Shown here: one piece after another, positions 23,801-36,000 of the stretch
How positions within the stretch are numbered: position 1 is the stretch's first letter
Layout of the letters: each line of letters opens with the position of its first letter
Program-made: the position numbers and the translations under genes
The notes under the pieces: generated by a model
Told to the model about the DNA's origin: nothing
Databases searched by the model: none
The model's input: the letters and a program-made list of their open reading frames with translations, nothing else
DNA from: Marsupella aquatica
Lineage: Eukaryota > Marchantiophyta
NCBI GenBank assembly: GCA_973895155.1
Contig: OZ316896.1
Span: 13,888,001 to 13,952,000 of the forward strand
Length of the DNA stretch: 64,000 bases
Reading direction: 5' to 3'

Positions 23801-25350
23801 ATACCCATTGTAGGAAACATATTTATCTATATCAATAATTATCTACTTTTTAACACATTTTTTATTTGTATCAATAACTATTCACTTTTCAATCTCAATC
23901 GAATAAAAACAGGTGGAGGTCCACGAACTAATTCAAGGTTTTGGAGAGGGTCATAATGCAAGCGTATTCCAATTTTGCCAATCATATTCTGTACCAAGCC
24001 ATGCAGTGTGAAATGGCCAGGAGTTCCTCAAATTCCCAATACCATAGTGGTAATTAGGTCCGTATGCTAAACAAGAATATCCCTTTTTTTTGGCCCTCAG
24101 CACAAAAATGTGATCTTCAATAAACCACAGGGTCGAAAATCTGTGCACAGTTTTGGGAAATGCCGTAAGGAAATTAAGTTTTTGTTTTTCACTCTCTTCT
24201 CATCCTTTGTTATTAGTAGATTTCCAATTTACTCAAAATTTTACTGCTTCCGGTCTAACCCTTTTGCTGGCAACGCAACAAACACAAATGGTCATGTTTG
24301 TCACTGCAAATATGGCAGTTTGTGTTTGTGGTGGAAACTGCTGAAATGGTATGACAATGTGCAAGGAAAATCACAAGAGACCTGTCATGGGGTTACGTAA
24401 TTATTTTCCAAACAAGACTGCTTTAAGACTGTTCCAGGAAAAAGTGACCAGGAAAAACAGGTTCCGCCAACAAAGGTAGCAGACACATGTTTTGCAAGGT
24501 ATTCACAAAATGCAAATAGAAACTAGATCTGAAAAAACATTTGTCTGGAAAAATGAAAATGACCACGCACAAAAGTATGGAAGCAAGAAGTTAAACCAAA
24601 TGGCGTTAGCCTAGAACCAAGAGGTCCCTTGTTCAATTACATCTCCACATGCAAGGGGTGTGGAGTACTATTAATTTCACCTCAATCCCGAGCTGGTCTG
24701 TTTTGGGGTGCAAGGGGTGTGGAGGCTATATATGTGTGTGGGTAAGGTGTATTGGTGGGAGTAATGTTAATTTCACCTCAGTCCCTAGCTCGTTTGTTTT
24801 GGGGCTCCTGTTCAACTCTCTCTCCCTAGTGGTCTGGGTCCTGTAGGATCCTTGGGTATGACCCCCTTGTGGCTACCCTACAGGGGCGCATGCTCCAAAG
24901 TAGATCATCCACCCTCTATTCGGCAAGTTTGCTTTCAGTTTCAAGGCAAGGAAATAAATTAAAATAACTTATGGTCAGCATCGGTTAGATGGGTGTGCTT
25001 TCGGACTCAAGGCAACAAAATAAATTAAAATAACTCATGGCCATCATCCCTTGGATGGGTCTCCTTCAATTTCACGGGAAAAAAATAACGAAAATAATTT
25101 TTTACCATCAAGATTGCGAACCAAGTTAAGAGTAGTACCCCCACAGGGGTGGTGGTACTACCCCTGTACAACTGTACCAAGCAGAGAGGGGCACCGGTTG
25201 ACCCGTGGGTGACCTGACCGAGCAGTCAGTCTTCTACTCTTCTGTCTCCCCACCGTAGCGAATGGGCCACATACGTGTATAGTAGATTAATTAAGAATAC
25301 TGCAAGTGTCTACAGTAGTTATGGTACGTCCGAAGGAGCGACACAAACTT
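23801..25350. other. Intergenic, repeat-derived
   Basis: No gene supported. Around 24604-24640 the sequence gttagcctagaaccaagagg followed by tcccttgttcaattac is weakly tRNA-like (A- and B-box-like), as in tRNA-derived SINEs, but the fold is poor. The phrase taatttcacctcaatcccga and a close copy (taatttcacctcagtcccta) recur about 90 bases apart at 24672 and 24766. A (caaggcaa..gaaataaattaaaataac) segment repeats near 24942 and 25009. Confidence 0.4.
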
Positions 25351-25359
25351 ACTGTAATT

Positions 25360-25580
25360 ACACTCCAATACACCACAGTAGTCCTTCGTACAAAGGATTA
25401 TATTACATTACAATACATTACACTGTACTAAGGATTACAATACACTACAGTAGTGCTTCATACAAGGGATTTCATTATACTGTACTAAGGATTAAAATAC
25501 ACTACAGTACAGTAGTGCTTCGTACACGATATTTCATTACATTACATTACACTACCGTACAGTACAGTACTGCATCGTAC
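25360..25580. repeat. Irregular tandem repeat of acagtagtgcttcrtac-type units
   Basis: Variants of cactacagtagtgcttc followed by atacaaggatt and acattacattacac recur four or more times with spacing of roughly 40-60 bases. The 139-codon frame crossing this repeat is Tyr/His/Ile-rich because of the repeat and is not taken as a gene. Confidence 0.7.
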
Positions 25581-26042
25581 AGAGGAGCAGTCGTCGGCTT
25601 TAATTTATTCTCGAAAAGGCATTCTTTAGTGAATTGTAAAAGCGTCGTCGTGGCTTTTGGCAGATTTCATGCGCGTTCCAAAAGATTTGGATGATTTGTT
25701 TAAGGTATTTTGGGGGGTGTACGATGCGAGGTCACGGGTCCTGCTGCGCTCGCGCAATCCCTTCTCCTCCTGCCTCGTCGGACCCGCCATGAGTCTGCTC
25801 ACCACTCTGCTCCTCTGCTCTGCGCAGCTGCGCCCCCCTGCTCTCTGCCCCTGCTCTTGCCTCTGCTGAGAAGGTGATTGATGATTTCATGGTGTTGCTA
25901 TTGTTGGGTCGTTGCTGAATCTTTCTTTGAAGAGTAATAAGCTTGGGGATTATATTCGCGGGGTGGTCTATGGTTGGCCAACAATCCTTCCCCTGAACTC
26001 GGAAGCGAGACTTCGGGGTGCGAACTGCGGGGTGCGAGGGGA

Positions 26043-26066
26043 AGAGAGAGAGAGAGAGAGAGAGAG
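26043..26066. repeat. (GA)n microsatellite in RVE upstream region
   Basis: About 12 GA units, followed by further imperfect GA tracts at 26110-26140 and a (GGT)n tract at about 26198-26219. GA and GGT tracts of this kind are common in plant promoters and leaders; the RVE gene starts downstream. Confidence 0.85.
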
Positions 26067-26449
26067 GAGGAACTTTGTATCAATTTGATGAAAGCGCTCC
26101 ACCAGTGAGGGATTGAGGAGAGAGAGGAGAGAGAGAGGTCGATCGATCTCTTGCAAATGGTCATGCACGCTCTTCAGAACAGTACAACCAAATTCCAGGT
26201 GGTGGTGGTGGTGGTGGTGTAGGACGAGCAAGCGAGCGAGGGAGGGTACAGTCGTACTACTAGGGTAGGGACGGGGACCAACGGAGGGTTGTACGAAGAG
26301 GAGGGATGGATAGGACGAGCTGGGAAGGATTCCAACTCGGAAGGGGGGAGGAAGGGGCGTTTTAGAGAGGGATGTACAGTCAGGGAGATGGCCAAGAGCT
26401 CTTAGTTGCTGTGGATTGGGAGATGAGTACTCACGGCCTTGCTGTGGCC

Positions 26450-27493
26450 GATGATACATCTGTCTAGGACGAGCAGCTCTGCACTGCACTGTACTAGTTT
26501 GCCTGCTGCTGAAGTGCCTTCCGTTCATCTGTTGTCTCATTTGTGTCCTTGTCTCCCATAGCATAGTCAGAGAGTTTACTGCTGTCTTGCTTCGTCTCGG
26601 TTGCTGCTCGATCATTCGTATTGTTAAAATTCTTACCCGGCAGGGCATTCTCTGCTCTGGCGGTCTCGCTGGCAACGCTTCTTGCGGCTGCTACTCTTTC
26701 CGAGAAGGCATTGGTTCAGGGAGTGGGCTTGGTGGCAAGCGTGGGAACTCCGTCAGCGGATTTGAACGAGCTTTTCCTGGGGCCAAACTTTTTGAATCCT
26801 TTGGTATATGGAGGGACGGAGGGAGGAAAGAGGGGACGTATGTCTTACTGTGGTGACGTGAATTGAGGTTGAACCTCGTGGTTGGATTGTCATCAGGGCC
26901 TTCCTTTGTCCTCTCCATAATATTCTCTGCTTTTGTGTTCCACGAGTCCTTCATAGCCGGTGAGTGGATAAATCTAGTGCATTCACGGAAAGGTCCGTCC
27001 ATTTATCCGTTAGAGTTCCTGTCCGTAATCCGTGGCTTGAGCTCTTTCTCACCTTATCAAGATGGGCTCTGGTGACATTGGTCGTCTGAAACAAATGGTT
27101 CCCCGGCATTTTGACTTCGATAGACGACTAAGCTAGGTATCATCGCATTGATTTGTAGGTGGTGTGCCGTGCTTTTTCCCCAGCTCTCTCGCTGAGACTT
27201 TCACTTTGGAAAGTCAGAGAATTTTCGCTAAGGATCGGTTCATCATGAAACACAGGGTGCAACTCTACGAGGATTGAGGTCGAGTCTGTGATCCAATACG
27301 CTCCTTGTGGGACAGCTTGTTATTGAGGGCGAAAGGTTGGAACTTTCAGCGAGCTCGTCAGGTCGTGGACTAGGGCAGCTGGAGATATCATTGGTCTCCT
27401 TTGGCGTTGGTGGGGATCATCAGGAGGGTTGAGTCTGGTCGCTAGCGCCTACGACAGTCTATCGAACCGAATTGGCGGATCCAATTGGTGTGA
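26450..27493 (+). promoter_or_regulatory. Probable promoter/leader region of the RVE gene
   Basis: No independent gene is supported in this kilobase upstream of the RVE start codon. Several short upstream frames exist, including one at 26627-26866 with a hydrophobic start (FLPGRAFSALAVSLATLLAA). Acceptor-like sites suggest a long, perhaps spliced, 5' leader, as is common for plant clock genes. The transcription start was not located. Confidence 0.35.
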
Positions 27494-30061
27494 ATGCAAG
27501 CACCCACAGGCCTTGGGGTGCAGCAGCTGGAGGATACTTGGGCCGTGGGATTAGACAGAGGGCCCGATGGGCAGGGCTTGAATATTGGAGGTGTTGAGAC
27601 ACTGGGACCGATGGGAAACAACTCTGCTGCCACACTGTCTGGCAGCATGGGCAGTATGGGAAGCATGGGCAGTATGGGTGGTCTGATGCAAAGCATCTCC
27701 GATGATGGCTCCAAAAAAATCCGAAAGGCTTACACAATTACCAAGGCTAGAGAGAGCTGGACCGAAGAGGAGCATGACAAGTTTCTGGAAGCTCTTCAGC
27801 TGTAAGTCTTTCTTTTTCAACCTTCCTCCGGAGAAGTTCATGGTGTGAACGCTAGCCGCTTTGTTTCATTCAGCAGGGAACTCCTCAGGAGATTCTGAAT
27901 TTTCGCTATAGATTTCACTGCAGCAAAGGGACCGCTGTAGCAGATGTCGTAGAGCCTCTGGTTTATTGTCAGTTTCGGTACTGTTGGGTCTCGTAGCGTT
28001 GGGAAATGATTGGTTCTCTCTTGTTCTGGATCCCAGTAGACCAAAGCACAGGTTTCCATACTTTTTCTTCTCAGCCTGACGTGCGTCTGGCCAGGTGGGC
28101 CGTGTCTTCGCGGCTCCTATGACCTCAACGTGTTATAGGCATGCGTTGTGTTGGTTCCAGTGGAGGCTTGGTGCTCACCAGCCTAGTCCAATTGATGGAA
28201 TGTTCAGGCAGATGTTAGAGAGGGTGCGAAATTCATTCGAAATCTAGGTGTGGTCAGTAGATTCCGTTCTTATTCGAAGAAGGCAGTAACAAATTACTGA
28301 GGTTACGCTTTTACAGGGCCTGTATCCAGGATAGGCCTTGTTCGGCCCAAGAGAAAGAGTGTCTCATGTCTGGGTTGTGACAAAATCGTCCTCTCCCGTA
28401 CCGAGCTAGAGGAGTACGAGGTTGGATACACATTCATAGCAAGTCATTCTTTTGTGCAGATTTCTGAAACTTGAATTCTTATGGAAAACATACAGGTTTG
28501 ATCGTGATTGGAAAAAAATTGAAGCTTTCGTGGGCACTAAAACGGTCATTCAAATTCGCAGCCATGCCCAAAAGTACTTTCTGAAAGTTCAAAAGAACGG
28601 CACTGGTGAACATGTGCCCCCACCAAGGCCTAAGCGCAAATCTGGTCAGCCGTATCCTCAAAAGGCACCGAAGCCAAGTGAGTAACTCCAAAGACCTTGG
28701 TGAACTGCCTTAGGCCGTTACAACGACTAATCGTCCACCCAGATTCTGTGCTTAAAATGCCGTTGCAGTGCATTCTTGAAGCCCTGGATGTCGCTGGTCG
28801 GATTGCATCTAATACGCTGAGTGGTTTGTCACGACTCCGCACGTCAGTCTCGCAGGCAGGTGTGATGGGACGCGTCATGAACCCGCAGCCAACTCAATCT
28901 GAACCTTGTTTTCCACGACCGGGAAATTTCCAAAGCAGCAGCATTGGAAGTAATTCTGGTGGGAGCTGGCAGATTCATTCTATGCCACCGGTTGGACAAG
29001 TTACACCTGATCTCCGCGGCGACACTCCTTCAGCAATCAAACGTATGCTCTATTTCGTGTGTTTCCTAGCAAGTAATTGTGTGAAAGTTGCCATGCCGTT
29101 GGAAGCACAGACCTTGTATCCCTGCATTTTAAGCATCGTTGGGCAAGACTTTTATGTACTTTCTAACGACGATGGTCTGTGCTTGTGTATAATTACAGCT
29201 GCGCCAGACTTTGCTGAAGTCTACACATTTATAGGGAATGTCTTTGACACCCCGGGTTCAGAAGGTCATCTCTCCAAGCTGAAAGGAATGGCCCCTATCG
29301 ATCGTGAAACTGTGCTGTTGCTCATGAGAAATCTCTCTATAAACCTGGCCAATCCAGGATATGACGAACAGGAACCACCCCTCCTAGCTGGTGATATGAA
29401 CCCTCCTGAACTTAGACGAATTGGTTCTGAGAACCATATGGCCATGTCTGTTCCGTCCGCTACTCAAGGCGGCTTGGTAAGATTTTGAAAATCTCCTGTT
29501 GAAGTGATTTGGACTTGTTTCCTCTTGTGCCTGGGTTATGTCTTGATTTTGCGTTGTCCCATGACACGGGCTATTGGAATCTGTCGTGCCTTTGCCTTTT
29601 TCCTTAGAATATTGTGGATTGACTTGCCCCTGGACTAAATTTGGGAAAAAGTATTGAGATCTGTTGTGTCGGTTATTTGTATTTCCCAGAACAGGGGAGA
29701 TGAGGACACTGCTGTTTCTGGTCAGCCTCCTCGAAAACAGTTGTCGGGAAGCCCTGATCCTAAGTCTCGCTTGGATCCGAGTCAAGAAAGGCGGGTAACG
29801 TCTTCCTTCTCAGAGGTGGCCATAGAGGGCCCACAGCAGTCGCAGCAAAATTACAATGGTGGCATGGAGTCCGTGTTATCCCTGAACTCATATCCACAAC
29901 CAATATCTTCCAGACCTGCATTGGATATGTCATCAATGGGACTGCATCATGCAATGGGACCACATTCACACCCGCACATGGCAGCATCAAGTGGTTTTGC
30001 AATGCCAACTCCTGCTTTGACTGCAGGAGTTGAAAGCAACCTGGACAACTGGTGGAGCTAG
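27494..30061 (+). CDS. RVE8-like: REVEILLE / LHY-CCA1-like (LCL) single-MYB clock transcription factor
   Basis: A nuclear DNA-binding protein of the RVE4/6/8 branch; in flowering plants these activate evening genes. Exons: 27494-27801, 28496-28677, 28743-29042, 29199-29476, 29690-30061; phases match, 479 residues. The single MYB repeat starts [20 protein letters not shown] in exon 1 and continues [16 protein letters not shown], ending in the plant-specific SHAQKYF motif ([16 protein letters not shown]). The proline-rich [18 protein letters not shown] segment after it is the RVE signature. The LCL domain of the RVE4/6/8 subgroup is in exon 4 ([33 protein letters not shown]). An N-terminal GSM repeat lies before the MYB repeat. 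Intron 3 is 156 bases, open and in phase, so retention would add 52 residues. Exon 3 ([15 protein letters not shown]) is the least conserved part. Confidence 0.9.
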
Positions 30062-31068
30062 TATCTGCAACTAAAATAGAATCTGCTTTCTTCTTGCTTA
30101 CATGTACAACTACTACTCGAGGTTATCCCTCGCATTTGCCAGGATGTACGTCCTGTCTGTAACATAAGTCTTACCGCATATAGGAAGATCATGATATGTT
30201 TGTGAAAAGCCAAAGCGCCATATTGTTGTACTACTAGATTCATTTAGTTAGATTTTTTCATCCTCACATGGCCATCTTCCTAGTCTAGGGTATTAGATCA
30301 TCTGCCCCTCCCAGATGTGGCCAGCCATTTGAAGAGTGTGTGATAGCCCGGCGGTGTCCCTACAAGAAAATTAATGTCCATCTGAGAAAATCTTGGAATT
30401 TAGAACAACAGTCTGTACATTAATTAAATTATACAATGTGTCAATTCATGTGCAATTTGACGCGCAATACTTGAAGTGACTGAACCTGGCGGAGTCGTTT
30501 CACTGTTTAGGCGTTGTTAGTTCTACTGCATGTGACCAGGACTTGATCTCTGTGTGTGAAGTCCTCTCCTTTCAGTCACCTTCAAGCTGGACACGGATTT
30601 TTCGACATCTTGAAGAGTTCAGTCTAATTGGAAAGTTCTGAACTCGTCCAGACTGGAACTGTTTTCATCAATCAAACAATCACGTATCTCTCGAGGAAAT
30701 AGACGTGTTGTAGTTGTAGGGAAAGCATTCAGATTTTAGTTCTGCAATGGAAAGAGGAAACGTTGTAGACAAGCGCTGGCTCGTTTGTGAGATGAACGAC
30801 TCCTGCCCAAGAGGAAGCATGGTATTAGTATCGGTAGCCAGGCTCGGCATGTCTCTCGCAATTAGATGTTTTTATGGCTGATATGAGCGAAGAATGTTTC
30901 ATGGACATCGGATTTCCTCAAGTTTAGGCACTGGTTCCACAGTGACCAGTAGAAAGCTCGTGGAAATCTGAGGGTCATCAGGCTGTGGTGTCTAGATCCA
31001 CATTTTGGTCACAAAATGTGGTCATTCTGGGTGGTGGGGGTTCTGTCAGTCTCCATTTAACTCATCTC
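30062..31068. other. RVE 3' flank, no gene seen
   Basis: Contains the probable 3' untranslated region of the RVE gene and non-coding sequence. I see no open frame with coding character and no repeat pair. Confidence 0.5.
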
Positions 31069-31655
31069 TCAATGTAATGTGATCATTCCAATTTCGAGAA
31101 CCCATTTGAAAGCGATATTAAAGGTTACTTTGGATTGATTGAGTGTGTTCTCATACTGACGGAAGCAACCTTTACTTGGTGCGTCGATCTTGTTGCTCTG
31201 ATCTTTGAGCTCTTCTAACTCGATAGAATAATTTCTCCCGTAGTGGACTGCAAGAAAGACTCCATGATCTTGCATAGTCATTGTACCACTCATGGAGTTC
31301 AATGTGATCATTTGAGATCCAACTGCCCTATGGGAGTATGTGTTTACATGGACTCGACTCCCACTAAAGGACGAGACCCTTGTAAAAACCGACGACACTT
31401 ACCATCACTTTCGGAGATTATACATGTGCAGAAGAGTGATAGTGGCTTATTTATTGGACTATCACTCCTCGTGGACAATCTAAATACATACATGAATTCA
31501 ACGATAAATTCCGGATGCAAACCAAGAGCATGTGCATTGAGTGAGGTCCCATACCAGCCGTTATACCTAGCATCAACAAAACTGGCCAAATTATACCAGT
31601 TAGAAGTCCAACCCAAGTACTCCTCCATAAGTGATTTAATTCTTTCACACGACAT
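31069..31655 (-). pseudogene. Unrecognised protein-coding remnant in two frames
   Basis: Read on minus, 31655-31344 encodes EEYLGWTSNWYNLASFVDAR, then YNGWYGTSLNAHALGLHPEF and, later in the same frame, CRRFLQGSRPLVGVESM. The neighbouring frame (31398-31069) continues with HVNTYSHRAVGSQMITLNSM, then GTMTMQDHGVFLAVHYGRNY, ELEELKDQSNKIDAPSKGCF and VTFNIAFKWVLEIG before a stop. Residue use (W, Y, G, H, conserved-looking blocks) is strongly protein-like, unlike chance frames. I cannot name the family. The frame change near 31395 and stops between blocks suggest a broken gene, or a small gene with an intron I could not place. It lies between the RVE gene and the 3' end of the minus-strand transporter. 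Confidence 0.45.
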
Positions 31656-31976
31656 CGATCAAATATATAAACAGTTCAAGTTTACGAGTCATTAGAGTGA
31701 CTGTCATGACGGTTGAAACATATACGAGAACTTTAGGAAACGACTGCTTTCCATATCAATTGCATAGCTGATTGGAAAAGTGCAATGTCCATCTTCTAAC
31801 ATCGCGTCTTTTCCCAAGAGCAAGAGTACAAAGTGAAAGAATATCGTTCTAAACAGGCCCCCCTATTGAATCTCAAAACGTGTCATTCAGGAAATTTCCT
31901 GGAGCCGAGGACCTTCTTTGAAATGTTTGAGAGTCCAAAATTAAGTTGTTTAAAATGGATAGACTGAGAACACTCC

Positions 31977-34900
31977 TCAGGGCTCTTGCGGGGTGGAGTT
32001 AGAAAGCTCTTGGGCAGAATCTGTAGAGGTTTCTACACGCTCATACACAATCTCTTTGCTAGGAAGATCTTCGGATCCAACTTCAGATACAGGAGGCTCC
32101 CCACTGATACACATCAACAAATGTCCAAAAATCAGCTTCACTGTATTGAGACGAATAATCCGAGACTCAAAGGGAATAGCTTCTTGATCGATCCTTAGAC
32201 ACAGGGAAGGTTTCTGAATCAAACCTGAGAGAATAATAAATAATACCCGAAGTCACAGTTGCGAAGGCCACAAAATATATCCAGTCCACCTGTTTTAAAA
32301 CCCAATCATTTAGGCTCTAGAGTTAGAATATAGGGCAAAAAGGTAATTCCAGGAAGCCCTCAGATGGTTTGCATTGAGATTGATTAATGCCCAGAGAACT
32401 GACCGATTGGTGATACACAACCATGCGAATGGCAATTGCATACATATCTGATGTTAACAGAGACAGATTCAGCATCGTAGAGCCACCAATCTGTGTTTCG
32501 GAACATTTCAATTAAAATTGTCAATGGTATAATTCAAAGCTGTAAGAACGTCGGTTGCTCAAGTATCGCCAACTGCACCGATTTTGAGGTCGTCAGAGGT
32601 CATCTCTCTTCTAGTGTGATGACATTGTCAAGTAAAGATGGAGACTGGACAATATGGTCATGTCAGCAAAGCTAACACTTCATCTCAGCTACCAGAACCA
32701 AATTCGCCACTTTCTCGATCAATCCTCTCTCAAACTTATCACTGGCAACTCCGAGAACTAGCAGCCCCTAGCTGTTTCTTCACTTTGCCTCGACCTTTTA
32801 AATTCCTCAGACTTTCAACTCTACTTCAGGAGAATCTTTGTACGCTCCACTCAATCATTAAGAGTTATACGTCAAGACATGTAATGATACTCTGCCCACT
32901 GAGCTACACATCCAAGTGGCCATGTATAGATGATAAATTAAAACGGTGCATCCTGTGTTGCTGTTGTGCCCATACATTAAACTACTCTCCATTCTCTGTT
33001 GGACCTTGCAACAACCCCTAGAGTCAAATGATCGCTTAAATATTGACACTGGGCCCATTCTAAGGATAATAACAGTGGTCAAATAAGGGTCAAAAGGTAC
33101 CTGAAGTAGCAGTGGAAGCAGTGTGGAGAACAAAAAGAGGCAACCTGCAAATGCAATAAATGGCAAAATCTGCAGCAGAGGCAGAAATTCCATCAGGAGC
33201 GAGGTGCACGCAGCCAAACTCAAGTTAAGAAAGTATACTGCCAAATGCTTCTTCAGAAGTTCCGGAAAAAACAAATGCCACTGAAACACCGCGCACGGTA
33301 GAGAGCCAAGGCAAAAAGGAAACAACTAGCATATCGGAGCTTACAGCACTTGCACTCCAATGAATGGCCGCCAACTCTTGTCTCTCCAGCACAAATCTGC
33401 ATCTTTCTTGTTAAGACATACATCACGAGCACAGCAAATCAAATGAATAACGCAGCAAATTGGTCTAGAGCTCCTCGTTGCATCTGAAACGTCAACAGAG
33501 CCAGGCCTACGCAGGCCGTCTCTCCTCTCCCAAGATTTCCAGAAACACTTACGGTTTTACGGTCTAATCTCATCGTCACCTTACAATCCGTAAACTGCCT
33601 GACAACGCACGCAATTCCATTGGTTCTATTTTCAAGACTCGTAGCAGAGTAAATCAATGTCTCATGTTCCCAGAGTAATGCAGAGTAGAGTCGCTCTTGA
33701 GGCTGTTCCTTCCCTCTTTCATTTTCTTTTTTAAATTTCTCAAAATATCAACATGTTTGTGTTGCGAAGGATACACTTGGCAAGCACTGATGATAGCACC
33801 AAAGCTACCGAAAAGCGCTAACAGCTCCACACGATCAACTTTCCTGACCAGGAACTCCTGCAAATATCTCCAATCCAACGCTCTGTTCAATCTCATCCTT
33901 ACAAAATGGGTGCTCTGACTCACTATCGAAAGCCCCAAAAACATCATATATTCCAATTGTCATGGAAGTGGAACAAGACAAGTGAAATAAAATGAAAAAA
34001 AGAACAACCCGATGGTGACAACAGAACTTTCCCAAAATTAAGGTCTAAACAAGAACGTCCAAAAGACTAACACACTATTCCTGAACTTGAAAGTGCAGAC
34101 TTGGGGCTTGAGGACCACTAGCTCCAACGTCCCTGGAACCTCCTCCTCGCCTGTCCCGCCAGTTGTTAGTCTTTTAGTCTACTAACAAAAGATATTCCGA
34201 TAGGGGTATAATATGGGTACACGAGTCTACTTAGCCATCCCGTACAAGTTTGAGAAGACTGGGTGCAATAAATCATATCAGACCTCTGCATTCATTCTGC
34301 GGATGGCGCAAGATCCGTTTTTCTCCTACTTCATGAGGGTACAGAGTGGCACACCTCATAGACGTTAGTAAATGCATACATTGTCGCAGCCACAAGTACA
34401 AGTGAGTCCCCAAGTAAGAAATTGCTTCCTCCTGGATCAAAGTTGGTCAAACGATGAAACGTATGAATCAATGATGAATTTCATTAGAGCAGAGATTGTA
34501 CAACGCCAGCAACACACGGGCACACTGCGCTTTCTATTTGGAGATCAGAACCTACAAATAGAACCCTCACGTCACTACCGTCAAGAAAAGCTTCATATTT
34601 GCAACTTTGACAACTAGATCCCAATGAAATTTGCTTGTCCAAGAACAGAAGATACTTTGGGTGTTCTGGGTGGAAGCAAACCAGATCGATCTCCAGCATG
34701 TACGTCTGAGAGGAGGACAAGACACAGCCCCAGTACACATAAGGACACACCGATGAAATGTCCACGAAAGTAACGAGTACTTAGGAGAAACCACGTCAAG
34801 AGCAGCACGCAAGGAATGGTCCAACAGTCCAAAAGCATCACACTGGTGATAGACGTGTACTGGTATGCCTTCGTTGCTGCAAGTAAACGAGAGGCAGACA

Positions 34901-36000
34901 TACGTCGAGTAAGATACCTTCTTGTTGACACCCTCTCATTGGATGTAGCATTAAAAGACGGCAGAAGGCATTGTGCTTGTCATTATATGTGCTTGGTGAG
35001 TATCACATTCATACCTAGGTAGTTGGCTTCCACATCGATGACGGCCAGCAGAAGGTAGAGGTACCACCGCACCTACATACGTGAATATGGTTGAAGGGCA
35101 GCATTCTCTTTTCAAATACTGTAATGACAAATTCGCAGTTCTTCTTGCAAGGATTCAACTAAAACCAACCGCAATTGACTTATAAAGCAAAATTGCAGAC
35201 ATGGCAATCCTAAAGTATAGGATCGATCTTAGATGTTTCTAACTTTCTCTCCAACACTGTAGAGCTCACACAAGTAGAAAGACAGTCATACTCGTATCAA
35301 TAATGGTAGCAAACAGACGGAAAGCTCTCCCTTGCCATATTTGAGCAATTCAGTGAGCTCTAAACTCCAAATTCTTGATTTATCAGATACAGCAGCTGAG
35401 AACTTTCCAAATAGTGAAACTAGCGAGTGGTGGGCGGAATCACCTTCAGTGGCTTTTTTCGGCGAAGTAAGTATATTCCATTAACAGCAGCTAAAAGGAT
35501 GTAGTTGAAAAACGACTGCGACGTTGGTGCATTGATTCCTGCCCAACAACACATTCGGACACATCTGCATGAGTTATCGCTCCGTCTTCCTTCGACTAAA
35601 CGAAAACCCACCTTTCCCTCACTCCTCGGCTCTCAGTTTCCAAGTTCTGATCTCCCCTGTTTATTTTATTGAATCCTTACCCTCTCTTACTTGGCTACTG
35701 GCCCTGATCTTCCTTTTTGCCGCTTGCCTGCTTGTGGGGATCTGAGGGCTCCAAGAGCAGTATTTCATCACCTTTCGTTCCTCCATTCTAATTCCGTTCA
35801 GCGAATATACTGAAGTTTGAGTTTTGTCTAGCTCTATATCGGATTCCGCGCAAGCACCCTCATCACACTCACAACTTCACAAGCTTCTATTTGTCAAACG
35901 TACCGTGCCGGACAAGGAGCGATGAAGAAAACGCGGTTCCTGTGATGAGTAGTGACAGAACTTGTCCCAGAGCCACGGCCTTCACTATCTGCTTTCCCAT
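31977..36000 (-). CDS. SLC35F1/F2-type solute carrier (drug/metabolite transporter superfamily)
   Basis: A ten-helix membrane transporter of the plant SLC35F-like (DUF914/EamA-related) group, related to nucleotide-sugar carriers; substrate unknown. Exons in transcript order: 36000-35904, 35538-35444, 35072-35015, 34876-34682, 34431-34355, 33857-33775, 33637-33580, 33169-33101, 32490-32404, 32289-32225, 32103-31977. All phases match, giving 336 residues, near the usual 340-400. Diagnostic blocks: GQVLSLLITGTAFSSSLL, GINAPTSQSFFNYILL, VIDVEANYL, TKAYQYTSITSVMLLDCWT, LVLLSDVHAGDRS, VDRVELLALFGSFGAIIS, MLNLSLLTSDMYAIAIR, VDWIYFVAFATVTSGI. The seventh exon (33637-33580) is less conserved and was placed by phase. 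The start is the first ATG after an acceptor at 36003-36004, so an upstream leader exon is likely. The C-terminal tail is acidic and hydrophilic. Confidence 0.88.

Noticed and set aside
24604-24640. tRNA-derived SINE head
   Set aside because: Only faint A- and B-box likeness, no foldable tRNA and no defined tail or target duplication.
25275-25694. 139-codon plus-strand open frame
   Set aside because: Generated by the tandem repeat at 25360-25580; composition follows the repeat.
31243-31695. 150-codon plus-strand open frame
   Set aside because: The opposite strand has the protein-like blocks; the plus frame shows no conserved-looking features.
34372-34617. 81-codon plus-strand frame
   Set aside because: Antisense to a confirmed SLC35F exon (34355-34431) and its intron.
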